A stretch of 64,000 bases of DNA, from the NCBI GenBank assembly GCA_050297535.1, contig JBNKSV010000006.1:1-64000 (forward strand), in the 5' to 3' direction. Shown in pieces: positions 52,863-61,396 of the stretch; within the stretch, counting starts at the first letter, position 1, and each line of letters begins with the position of its first letter. The stretch comes from JAAGZL01 sp050297535 (GTDB lineage: Bacteria > Pseudomonadota > Gammaproteobacteria > Chromatiales > Chromatiaceae). Below the pieces are notes generated by a model. The model was not told the origin of the DNA, did not search any database, and saw only the letters and a program-made list of their open reading frames with translations. Made by a program: the position numbers and the translations under genes.

Positions 52863-54248
52863 GTGGATAAATTAATAGCACAATGTCACGATCACGCAAA
52901 TAATGGCTTCTACTCTCATCACCTATCAGAGATAGCAAATAAAGGGAACCAGGCATTTGCCACATCCGACATACTCAATGAGCATGGCGTACTCCTCGCC
53001 CGTAAAGGTGTGGCCATAGACCAGAATGTAAAACAGAGGCTCATAAAACACAAACTACTAAAACCGCTAGATAACAATGTCGGCCTGAAGCATCAGGCAG
53101 ACGCCAAGACCCTTACTGGTGAATTCAAACAACTCCTGGATAGATACCCAGACATGCGTGCGATTGATGACGCACATAAGTTTGCGCCAGAATTCGAAAG
53201 ACTGCTTAAACTGGAAAGGTTACACCCACAGGTAACCCAAAAACTCACCGTACTTGAAGCACAGATGCATAGCGAATTTGAGAAAAGTATTTTCTCTGCC
53301 TGGATGTCTACATTGATCGCCTGTGAAATGGGGTTAAACACAGATGAAATTCGCGACACACTGGTTGCCGCCCTCATACACGATATCGGACTACTGCATC
53401 TTGACCCAGACATTGTGTGCGGCGACAGAGAACTTACTGCGGATGAATGGAAGACCGTCCGCGCCCATGTCATAGTAGGAAAATTAATCGCGGACTCAGT
53501 ACCGGGAATCTCCCCTGAGATACCACGCGCCGTCATAGAGCACCACGAGGACTGCTTTGGATCAGGATACCCCTTTGCCTTAAATGAGGGGCGGCTTGGT
53601 ATACCAGGAAGAATTATAAACATGACCGACAGTATCCATTCCATTCGGATAAAGTCGTTTGAAAACAGCCAACGAACCCTCGGCGATATCAAGCCGTACC
53701 TACAACTTAATTCTAATACCAATGGCTATGACGTGTTTCGTGCAGCCATGTCCATCATCAAGAAGTCGGGACTACAACCATTTAGACAAGGGCCAGATTG
53801 TTGCTCGATCCAATACGCTAAAAATCTTGGAAAACAGATCGATATCCTTAGAGAGGCAAAAACAGCTCTGGATGATATTCACGATAATCTATTAGAGCTT
53901 AGCTACCGAATAGATCAGCACAATGCTAAACAGCTATCTGCTCTATCTGCAATAACGTGCCGAATACGATCGACCATACATGAATCAGGATTATTGAGTA
54001 ACGAAATTTCCGAGTGGTTACAACAAGAAAGAGATATGTCAGACGTTGATGATACTGTCATGGACGAATTCAACGAAATTGAGCTACTCATCAATGAGTT
54101 GACCTGGCAGTTGCGTAATACTGTTCGTATGTTTCACAAATACAATGATTCGGATACCACGCAAGATACTATGATGCTGGAACACATTATGACGTCGATA
54201 GAATCGATCCAGGGCATCTTTGACAAACTTAGTAATGTGAAACTGTAG
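52863..54248 (+). CDS. HD-GYP-type cyclic-di-GMP phosphodiesterase
   Basis: A 461-residue cytoplasmic protein. The HD-GYP domain (about 135-300) has His173-Asp174 in LIHDIGLLHL, AHVIVGKLIA, and HHEDCFGSGYP (His227, His228, Glu229, GYP 235-237). The usual sequence is HHERxDGTGYP, so Arg is Asp and DGT is FGS here; the metal ligands seem kept. The N-terminal part (about 30-130) resembles the DUF3391-like region of such proteins. The C-terminal 150 residues form a coiled-coil tail. GTG is the start. Confidence 0.8.
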   Translation: MDKLIAQCHDHANNGFYSHHLSEIANKGNQAFATSDILNEHGVLLARKGVAIDQNVKQRLIKHKLLKPLDNNVGLKHQADAKTLTGEFKQLLDRYPDMRAIDDAHKFAPEFERLLKLERLHPQVTQKLTVLEAQMHSEFEKSIFSAWMSTLIACEMGLNTDEIRDTLVAALIHDIGLLHLDPDIVCGDRELTADEWKTVRAHVIVGKLIADSVPGISPEIPRAVIEHHEDCFGSGYPFALNEGRLGIPGRIINMTDSIHSIRIKSFENSQRTLGDIKPYLQLNSNTNGYDVFRAAMSIIKKSGLQPFRQGPDCCSIQYAKNLGKQIDILREAKTALDDIHDNLLELSYRIDQHNAKQLSALSAITCRIRSTIHESGLLSNEISEWLQQERDMSDVDDTVMDEFNEIELLINELTWQLRNTVRMFHKYNDSDTTQDTMMLEHIMTSIESIQGIFDKLSNVKL

Positions 54249-54260
54249 GCAGTAATAACG

Positions 54261-54290
54261 TCTGTTGGTGTGCTTGTGCACACCAACAGA
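54261..54290. terminator. Bidirectional terminator between the HD-GYP gene and lysS
   Basis: TCTGTTGGTGTGC (54261-54273) and GCACACCAACAGA (54278-54290) form a perfect 13-bp stem with loop TTGT. It lies 12 bases after the HD-GYP gene and 45 bases beyond the lysS stop on the opposite strand. Confidence 0.8.
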
Positions 54291-54335
54291 TTGATTGTCC
54301 TACGGCCAAAGGAACTGATGACGCTTCAGAAAGAC

Positions 54336-55853
54336 CTACACCTCTGGTCGCATATGAGGAAAAAGCAGCACATCCCTTATCGACGGTGAATCGGTAAACA
54401 GCATCACCAAACGGTCAATGCCTATGCCCTCACCAGCCGTCGGCGGCAGACCATGTTCCAGAGCGCGTACATAATCGGCATCGAAATGCATCGCCTCCAT
54501 ATCCCCTGCCTCTTTCTCCTCAACCTGCTGACGAAAACGCTCCGCCTGATCCTCTGCGTCGTTTAGTTCGGAAAATCCATTTGCGATCTCGCGTCCACCC
54601 ACGAAGAACTCGAAACGATCGGTAACAAACGGATCTTCATCGTTACGGCGCGCCAGAGGTGAGACCTCGGTAGGATAGGCAGTGATGAATGTAGGATGCA
54701 TCAAACGGTCTTCCACCGTCTTCTCAAATATCTCTATCTGGATCTTACCCAGCCCGTAACTAGCCTTCAGTGGAATCTCCAGGCGTTCGGCTATTGCCCT
54801 GGCCGTTGCTATATCATCCAACTCATCCGCGCTTATGTCTGAATTGAAATGCAGGATGGACTCTTTGACCGTCATACGATCAAACGGCTTGCCAAAATCG
54901 TACTCATCGCCCTGGTAGTTTATAACTGTGGTCCCCAGGATCTCCTGCGCCAGCGTGCGCAACATATCCTCGGTGAGGTCCATCAGATCATTGAAATCCG
55001 CATAGGCCTCATAGAACTCCAGCATAGTAAACTCGGGATTATGCCGGGTGGATAGACCCTCGTTACGGAAATTGCGGTTGATCTCATAGACCTTTTCAAA
55101 TCCGCCGACCACCAGACGCTTTAGATATAGCTCAGGCGCAATGCGCAAAAACAGTTCCATATCCAAGGCGTTATGTTTAGTGATGAAGGGGCGGGCGGCA
55201 GCACCACCAGGAATCGCCTGCATCATTGGCGTCTCTACCTCAAGAAACCCTTTGTTATTAAGGTAGTTGCGAATAAACTGCACTATGCGGGTACGGGTGA
55301 GGAAGGTTGCGCGCGAGGCCTCGTTCACGATGAGGTCAAGATAACGCTGACGATAACGCTGTTCCTGATCGCTGAAGGCATCAAACACCTTGCCATCCGC
55401 CTCTTTCACCACCGGTAGCGGGCGCAGTGCCTTGGTCAGCATCCGCAGCTCATCACAGCGCACCGAAAGCTCTCCGGTATTAGTCTTAAATAACTGACCT
55501 TCAGCGCCTATGATGTCGCCCAGATCCCAGTTCTTCTTAAACTCCTCGTTATAAAAACCCTCAGGCAGACTGTCACGCTGAACATGGAGCTGGATACGTC
55601 CGGACATATCCTGAATATGGGCAAAACTCGCCTTGCCCATGATCCGCCTGCTCATCAAACGCCCAGCGACACTGACGCGAATGTTCAGGTCCTCTAGCTC
55701 CTCCTTATCCTTATCACCGTATTCAGCATGCAGCTCCCCAGCCATTACGTTGCGGCGAAAGTCATTGGGAAAGGCGTTACCTCGCTCACGTAGCGTGGCG
55801 AGCTTCTCACGGCGTTGGGCAATCAGTTTGTTCTCATCAAGCTGTTCAGACAT
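54336..55853 (-). CDS. lysS: Lysyl-tRNA synthetase, class II
   Basis: A 505-residue class II synthetase. An N-terminal OB-fold anticodon-binding domain (about 60-145, VAGRLMSRRIMGKASFAHI) is followed by the catalytic core with motif 1 (FLEVETPMMQAIPGGAAARP), motif 2 (RNFRNEGLSTRHNPEFTMLE) and motif 3 (GIGIDRLVMLFTDSPSIRDV). It follows prfB by 52 bases on the same strand, the standard prfB-lysS arrangement of gammaproteobacteria. Confidence 0.97.
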   Translation of the reverse strand: MSEQLDENKLIAQRREKLATLRERGNAFPNDFRRNVMAGELHAEYGDKDKEELEDLNIRVSVAGRLMSRRIMGKASFAHIQDMSGRIQLHVQRDSLPEGFYNEEFKKNWDLGDIIGAEGQLFKTNTGELSVRCDELRMLTKALRPLPVVKEADGKVFDAFSDQEQRYRQRYLDLIVNEASRATFLTRTRIVQFIRNYLNNKGFLEVETPMMQAIPGGAAARPFITKHNALDMELFLRIAPELYLKRLVVGGFEKVYEINRNFRNEGLSTRHNPEFTMLEFYEAYADFNDLMDLTEDMLRTLAQEILGTTVINYQGDEYDFGKPFDRMTVKESILHFNSDISADELDDIATARAIAERLEIPLKASYGLGKIQIEIFEKTVEDRLMHPTFITAYPTEVSPLARRNDEDPFVTDRFEFFVGGREIANGFSELNDAEDQAERFRQQVEEKEAGDMEAMHFDADYVRALEHGLPPTAGEGIGIDRLVMLFTDSPSIRDVLLFPHMRPEV

Positions 55854-55905
55854 CTTCTCTAATCTTTATGTTGTGAATGTAGATTTAATGGTTTCGCCCA
55901 TAGAT

Positions 55906-57004
55906 TTATAAGCCACTCTTGAGACTGGCCTCGATAAACATATCCAGACCACCATCCAGCACCGCCTGGGTGTTACCGGTTTCCAATCCGGTGCGCAGAT
56001 CCTTGATCCTGGACTGGTCCAGTACATAAGATCTGATCTGACTACTCCAGCCGATATCAGATTTGGAATCCTCCAGAACCTGCTGGTCGGCGCTACGCTT
56101 CTGTATCTCAAGCTCATACAACTTGGCCTTCAACTGCTTCATGGCCTGGTCTTTATTCTTATGCTGAGAGCGATCATTTTGACACTGTACCACGATGCCG
56201 GTGGGATTGTGGGTGATTCGCACCGCGGATTCGGTCTTGTTTACGTGCTGGCCACCGGCCCCACTGGCGCGATACACATCTATCCTAAGGTCAGCCGGAT
56301 TGATCTCAACCTCTATGGAATCGTCTATCTCCGGCGAGACAAACACGGCAGCAAAGGAGGTGTGACGCCTATTACCGGAATCAAACGGAGATTTCCGCAC
56401 CAAGCGATGCACCCCTATCTCGGTACGCAACCAACCAAATGCATATTCCCCGTCAAACTTGATAGTCGCGGATTTGATGCCGGCCACCTCGCCCGCCGAG
56501 CACTCCATCAGCTCGGTCTTAAAGCCCCTGGCCTCACCCCAACGCAGATACATGCGCAGCAACATCTCGGCCCAATCCTGGGCCTCGGTCCCACCGGAAC
56601 CAGATTGTATATCCAGGAAGGCGTTATTGGCGTCCATGGGGCCGGAGAACATGCGGCGAAATTCCAGCTCAGACACCTGCTTCTCATAACCATCCAGATC
56701 GGCAACAACACTATCGACGGTATCTACATCCCCCTCTTCCGTCGCCATCTCCAGGAGATCTGATGCGTCCGCCAGACCCGAGCCCAACTGCTCCAGGGTC
56801 AAAACTACCGCTTCTAACGTGGAACGCTCTTTTCCCAGGGACTGAGCCCGTTCCTGATCGTTCCAAACATCAGGGGCTTCCAGTTCACGCAGAACCTCGG
56901 TCAAACGCTCCTTCTTGCCATCGTAGTCAAAGGTACCCCCTAAGGGAGCTACTACGCCCAAGCAAGTCGTTGATTTTATTAATTATCGGATTTATATCCT
57001 GCAT
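55906..57004 (-). CDS. prfB: Peptide chain release factor 2 (programmed +1 frameshift)
   Basis: RF2 reads UAA and UGA stops. The coding region is in two frames: 25 codons from ATG 57004 to CTT 56930, then, after skipping T 56929, 340 codons from 56928 to 55906, giving 365 residues, the same length as E. coli RF2. The product has the SPF-type stop-codon motif region (RKSPFDSGNRRHTSF) and the GGQ hydrolysis motif in RASGAGGQHVNKTESAVRIT. TAGGAA precedes the ATG. lysS follows. A start placed in the second frame only would miss the N-terminus. Confidence 0.95.
56926..56941 (-). promoter_or_regulatory. prfB autoregulatory +1 frameshift site
   Basis: On the minus strand AGGGGG (56941-56936), then TAC, then CTT-TGA-C (56932-56926) reproduce the classical site: an internal Shine-Dalgarno-like sequence spaced before CUU UGA C. 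Low RF2 lets ribosomes slip past the UGA into the +1 frame, restoring RF2. Confidence 0.93.
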
Positions 57005-57196
57005 TTCCTACCCCATGATGGAATCTCAAGGCAAACAGAAGACTTCACTGATTCCAATTAGTCCCGGCAAAAACATAAACAAGCCGCGGATTTTACACTA
57101 GATAGAAGCCTCGGGAAAACTGTCGCCACAAAACGACAAGGTATAGTATCCTTTGCGCTTCATAAATATAGAAGAGCCGTTACTAGGAGTGAGAGC

Positions 57197-57814
57197 GTGG
57201 AGATTGCCTGCCTTGATTTGGAAGGGGTTTTAATCCCGGAGATCTGGATAAATTTTGCCGAGCGAACCGGGATAGACGAGCTACGAGCCACTACGCGAGA
57301 CATCCCGGATTATGATGTCCTGATGCGTCAACGCCTCAAGCTCCTTGAGCAGCACAAGCTCGGACTACCGGATATACAGGAGGTCATAGACGGCATGGGC
57401 CCACTTGAAGGGGCGCGCGAATTTATCGACTGGCTGCGTGAGCGCTTCCAGGTAGTAATACTCTCCGATACCTTCTACGAATTTGCCGCCCCCATGATGC
57501 GCCAACTCGGCTACCCTACCCTGCTTTGCCACAAACTCAGCGTGGACGAAAACGGTTTTGTGACTGACTATCATCTGCGTCAAAAGGATCCCAAACGCCA
57601 ATCGGTAAAGGCCTTCAAATCGTTGAATTACAGAATCATCGCAGCCGGTGATTCATATAATGACACCAGTATGCTGGCTGAGGCGGACAGAGGCATACTG
57701 TTCCGCCCCCCTCAGAATGTGATAGACGAATTCCCACAATACCCGGTGGTTACCAACTATGATGATTTTCGTACTGCTTTTATCGAGGCAAGCGACAGGG
57801 AGCTACAGAGATAG
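57197..57814 (+). CDS. thrH: ThrH phosphoserine phosphatase / homoserine phosphotransferase
   Basis: A 205-residue HAD-family enzyme nearly colinear with Pseudomonas ThrH, which dephosphorylates phosphoserine and can move the phosphate to homoserine. HAD motifs are CLDLEGVL at the N-terminus, VVILSDTFYEF for motif II, the lysine in RQKDPKRQSV and AAGDSYNDTSML for motif IV. The family's ATTRDIPDYDVLM is present. GTG 57197 has AGGAG 8 bases upstream. It is divergent from prfB. Confidence 0.95.
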   Translation: MEIACLDLEGVLIPEIWINFAERTGIDELRATTRDIPDYDVLMRQRLKLLEQHKLGLPDIQEVIDGMGPLEGAREFIDWLRERFQVVILSDTFYEFAAPMMRQLGYPTLLCHKLSVDENGFVTDYHLRQKDPKRQSVKAFKSLNYRIIAAGDSYNDTSMLAEADRGILFRPPQNVIDEFPQYPVVTNYDDFRTAFIEASDRELQR

Positions 57815-58151
57815 TTAAATTCTAAGAATCGGTACTTCCGCATATTTCCTTATGCGTGCAATTCCAATGCATTATCAGTACTTCCGAAATAATAATTAGG
57901 AGTCAAATTGCCCGAAATACCAATAGACTAGGTTTAACTAACAACAAATTCAAATAGCTATAGAAAATAATTCAAGGATATATGGAGCAAACATCATTAA
58001 CTCCATGTTCAATAACGATTCATAAGATTAAGCACATATTCTTGTAGTATATATAGAAAAAATAACTATATTTTTCTTAAGCTATTTTTTACGCTATCAG
58101 CATGTTTTAGCCCTACCTACCGAACTAATACTGGAATGGAGCCAGATAGTT
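57815..58151. other. AT-rich intergenic region before the rpf-like cluster
   Basis: This 337-base gap contains a hairpin CGCATA-N6-TATGCG (57839-57856) and a direct repeat GTACTTCCG (57832-57840 and 57879-57887, 47 bases apart). These may be regulator sites, but no promoter boxes are convincing. No coding potential is seen. Confidence 0.4.
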
Positions 58152-59210
58152 ATGTCGACAGTAGTGATATTGGATGATCAATCTGTCAGCCGCATGATCC
58201 TGGAAGAACTGATTCAATCTATTGATACCAACATCCACATAGAGTCGTTCGCCGATCCTATAGAGGCACTGGACTGGGCAAAACACAATGCACACGATCT
58301 GGTTATCACGGACTACAAAATGCCAAACATGGACGGGGTTGAATTCACCCGTTGGCTACGCAAGATTCCGTCCCGCGCAGATATACCAATAGTCGTAATC
58401 ACCTGTATGAATGAGAAGTCGGTGCGTTATCGCGCATTGGAGGCTGGCGCCACAGATTTTCTCATCAAACCATTTGACCACTATGAGTGCAAGGCACGAT
58501 GCCGCAACCTACTCAAGTTACGTAGCCAACAAGCGATAATCAAGGACAGGGCACAATGGTTAGAAGATGAAATAAGCAAAAAGACATCCGATATAGAACA
58601 ACGTGAAAAGGATACCCTACTACGTCTGGCCAGGGCTGGCGAATACCGCGATGAAGAAACCGGAACGCACGTCACCAGGATGTCTAAATATGCAACCATA
58701 ATCGCCAGTGAGCTTGGATTCAGCGAATCGAAATGCGATACCATACGCCACGCTGCCCCGATGCATGATATCGGCAAGATTGGAATCCCAGATCACATCC
58801 TGCTAAAGCCAGGAAAACTCAATCCAGATGAAATGAAGATCATCCAATCCCATACCACTATCGGCTATGAAATTCTCAGAGACAGCCCATCAGATTATCT
58901 GCAGACAGGTGCAGTAATTGCTCTGGCCCACCATGAACGTTATGACGGCACCGGATACCCACTCAAGATCAGCGGCAACAACATACCAATCGAAGCAAGA
59001 ATCGTATCCATTGCCGATGTCTTTGATGCTCTGTTATCTGAGCGCCCATACAAAAAACCCTGGAGTATGGAAAGGGCCCTGGGGTTCATCAAAGAGCAAA
59101 AAGGAAAACAGATAGACCCAGACTGCGTAGATGCCTTTTTCAGCAGATTGCCTGACATCCTAGACATCCATAACCAGTGGCCAGATCAGCCAAAAATGTT
59201 TGGAAATTAA
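58152..59210 (+). CDS. RpfG-like response regulator (REC plus HD-GYP)
   Basis: A 352-residue cyclic-di-GMP phosphodiesterase controlled by phosphorylation. The receiver (1-125) has Asp54 in VITDYKMPNMDG and lysine in LIKPFD. The HD-GYP domain (about 155-335) is fully canonical: EYRDEETGTHVTRMSKYA, His205-Asp206 in MHDIGKIGIPD and HHERYDGTGYP (His260, His261, GYP 268-270). This is the architecture and wording of RpfG, the output protein of DSF quorum sensing in Xanthomonas. GGAGCC precedes the ATG. It overlaps or abuts the RpfC-like gene downstream. Confidence 0.9.
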   Translation: MSTVVILDDQSVSRMILEELIQSIDTNIHIESFADPIEALDWAKHNAHDLVITDYKMPNMDGVEFTRWLRKIPSRADIPIVVITCMNEKSVRYRALEAGATDFLIKPFDHYECKARCRNLLKLRSQQAIIKDRAQWLEDEISKKTSDIEQREKDTLLRLARAGEYRDEETGTHVTRMSKYATIIASELGFSESKCDTIRHAAPMHDIGKIGIPDHILLKPGKLNPDEMKIIQSHTTIGYEILRDSPSDYLQTGAVIALAHHERYDGTGYPLKISGNNIPIEARIVSIADVFDALLSERPYKKPWSMERALGFIKEQKGKQIDPDCVDAFFSRLPDILDIHNQWPDQPKMFGN

Positions 59211-59232
59211 AAACTGCACGGAGACCAAATAT

Positions 59233-61056
59233 TTGCCATTCTCGTCAAAAAACATAACTAACTATTTGTTTAAGAATGGTCCGCAGTATTGGATCAGGCC
59301 ATTAACTGGTCTACTTTTTATGACGCTTCTGCTCTGGAAAAACAGCAGTAACCAGGAGCCATTAATCAACGACCCAGTCCTACTAATCCTTCTAACCTAT
59401 ACCCTACTGACCGCTGGCATAGCGTACCTTACTCCCAAAAAGATACTTGCAGTGAGGACATATACGTATATAACCATAGTTACTGATACATGCGGAATAT
59501 CGTTACTGCTAACCTTCGGAGGGGAATTCACCTCTCCAATGTGTATAGCCTATTATCTATTAATCCTGCACCATGGCTCTACCGCGCAGAACCGGGAATT
59601 GCTGCTCACCACCTCATTTTCGATCATAGGTTTTGCCACGACATTGTATCGGAGCGACTATTGGAACTCACAGATAATCCTTGGAACAGGAATACTCATC
59701 GGCTTAACCCTAACCACACTCATCCTTTATCGGAACAAAACTATCCAGCGCGCTCTAGCACTGACCCATGCAGAAAAGTCAGCAGGGACGCAACATGGCA
59801 TAAAACTACTACTTATAACAAACGACTATAAAGATAGGCATATGCTCCTAAGCTATATCGACTCATGGGGCATAAATGTAGCAATCTGTAACAGCACAAT
59901 AAGGGCATTTGCAGAGTTGGTAAACAGTGCTGAGGATGGCAATGGATATACGACGGTTATAGTAGACTCATTAAACCTGGACATGGATCCGATGCTGCTT
60001 GGCAAATCCATTCAGTCTGATAATGAGCTATTCAAAACCCACCTTATATACATATCACCCGAACACGAGGTCTGGCAAAGGGAGCAACTTATAGAGGCCG
60101 GATACACAACCATACTGACCACCCCTATAGACAAGACCTTACTGTTCAATGCCCTGCATATCAGCGACAGCAAAACAGCCGATGACGACAATATTTCCAG
60201 ACTAATCCACCACTATTCAAGCAAAACAAATAACAAGCCATCCTTGGATATACTGCTGGCGGTTTGCGACAAACCGGAACAAGAGCTATTCCGCACCGCC
60301 TTGGAACACAATGGGCACAGAATCTATACCGTGAGCGATGGTTTTCAAACACTGAATGCGTTACAGACGCACCAATTCGATATTGTAGTGCTGGATTTCC
60401 ATATGCCAGATATGGATGGCTCAGAGGTAATAAGGCTCTATTACTACACCTACCTAAGCGAGGACTGGATACCTTTTATCGCCCTGGTAGACAGAGCTAC
60501 ACCAGAAACATTATCTCAATGCCGAGCAGCAGAGGTGAGCGCAATTCTTGCAAGACCGGTCAAAAAAGAAGAGTTGTTAATCACTATATCTGACATTGCC
60601 TCGTCCAGGACAAAACAGACAGAAACCATAGATAGACATTGGCACCAATCACATCTACACAAAACCCTAATCAAAGATGATTACAAACATATTATAAACA
60701 CACAGACGCTAATCCAGCTCGAAAAGCTTTCGTCCAGCAAAGATTTTCTAACTAAACTGACCACTACGTTTAATGATGATATGGATTGCATAATGGAGGG
60801 GTTAGCGCGGTCTATTGATAACAACTCGTTTACAGATTTCAAAGACTTGGCCTATGCCCTAAAAGATAGTTCCTGCAACATGGGGGCCGTTCTATTACAC
60901 AAACTAAGTCTGTTGGCCCTGCAGATCAATCAACGCGAATTTAATGAGCAAGCCAGAACACTACTTAAAGAAATACACGAAGCGCTGGCAGAGACCAAAC
61001 GTACGTTACAGGATTATGCGCAGGTACAGGGCAACTCTGCGTCTAACAACGAATAG
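59233..61056 (+). CDS. RpfC-like membrane protein lacking the kinase core
   Basis: A 607-residue protein. The N-terminus has about five or six membrane helices (about 10-170) in the pattern of RpfC, the DSF sensor (TFGGEFTSPMCIAYYLLILHHG is the region like GEPASPLY). RpfC then has a kinase; here a degenerate receiver follows (about 190-310, no conserved Lys), then a second receiver (about 340-460) with Asp388 in VVLDFHMPDMDG but Arg in place of Lys (ILARPVKK). The last part (about 480-600) is an Hpt fold whose motif is LAYALKDSSCNMGA with Tyr541 where the phosphohistidine should be. TTG 59233 is chosen for GGAGA 8 bases upstream; TTG 59200 is the alternative. Confidence 0.75.
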   Translation: MPFSSKNITNYLFKNGPQYWIRPLTGLLFMTLLLWKNSSNQEPLINDPVLLILLTYTLLTAGIAYLTPKKILAVRTYTYITIVTDTCGISLLLTFGGEFTSPMCIAYYLLILHHGSTAQNRELLLTTSFSIIGFATTLYRSDYWNSQIILGTGILIGLTLTTLILYRNKTIQRALALTHAEKSAGTQHGIKLLLITNDYKDRHMLLSYIDSWGINVAICNSTIRAFAELVNSAEDGNGYTTVIVDSLNLDMDPMLLGKSIQSDNELFKTHLIYISPEHEVWQREQLIEAGYTTILTTPIDKTLLFNALHISDSKTADDDNISRLIHHYSSKTNNKPSLDILLAVCDKPEQELFRTALEHNGHRIYTVSDGFQTLNALQTHQFDIVVLDFHMPDMDGSEVIRLYYYTYLSEDWIPFIALVDRATPETLSQCRAAEVSAILARPVKKEELLITISDIASSRTKQTETIDRHWHQSHLHKTLIKDDYKHIINTQTLIQLEKLSSSKDFLTKLTTTFNDDMDCIMEGLARSIDNNSFTDFKDLAYALKDSSCNMGAVLLHKLSLLALQINQREFNEQARTLLKEIHEALAETKRTLQDYAQVQGNSASNNE

Positions 61057-61064
61057 CAGCAACA

Positions 61065-61085
61065 GTTCTGTTCTCAATACAGAAC
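61065..61085 (+). promoter_or_regulatory. Hairpin between the RpfC-like gene and the ACP gene
   Basis: GTTCTGT (61065-61071) and ACAGAAC (61079-61085) form a 7-bp stem with a 7-base loop. No T run follows. It may stabilise or partly terminate the transcript before the acyl-carrier gene. Confidence 0.4.
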
Positions 61086-61148
61086 CAACAAATACAAGGT
61101 ACTAGATCATTATAAAACATTAGCAAAAATAAAAAGAGGGAGTAGTTT

Positions 61149-61388
61149 ATGTCGTCAGATATACAAGATGTAGTCTTCGGGGCTATAGCCAAACAAAAGC
61201 AAATATCAGAAGAACTAATATCACTTGATTCAACTCTAGAGAGCCTGAACATCTCCTCCCTGGACGCCATCACCGTGATGTACGAGATTGAGGATATTTA
61301 TGATATAGAATTTCCGAATGAAGTTTTGGACAACCTACAGAACGTACAAGACATAATAAACGCCATCGGCAAATTGATCCCTGAGTAG
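61149..61388 (+). CDS. Acyl carrier protein
   Basis: A 79-residue acidic helical protein of the ACP fold. The phosphopantetheine serine is Ser37 in LNISSLDAI; most fatty-acid ACPs have DSL, so the aspartate is serine here, a variant seen in specialised carriers. The conserved helix III region YDIEFPNEVLDNLQNVQDII is present. GGGAG lies 8 bases before the ATG. The ketosynthase gene begins 8 bases after its stop, so this ACP is probably dedicated to that enzyme. Confidence 0.88.
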   Translation: MSSDIQDVVFGAIAKQKQISEELISLDSTLESLNISSLDAITVMYEIEDIYDIEFPNEVLDNLQNVQDIINAIGKLIPE

Positions 61389-61396
61389 GAACCAGC

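Noticed and set aside
57832..57887. Possible CRISPR-like or integration-site repeat
   Set aside because: Only two 9-base copies with unequal flanks and no regular spacer; reported only as a weak regulatory candidate.
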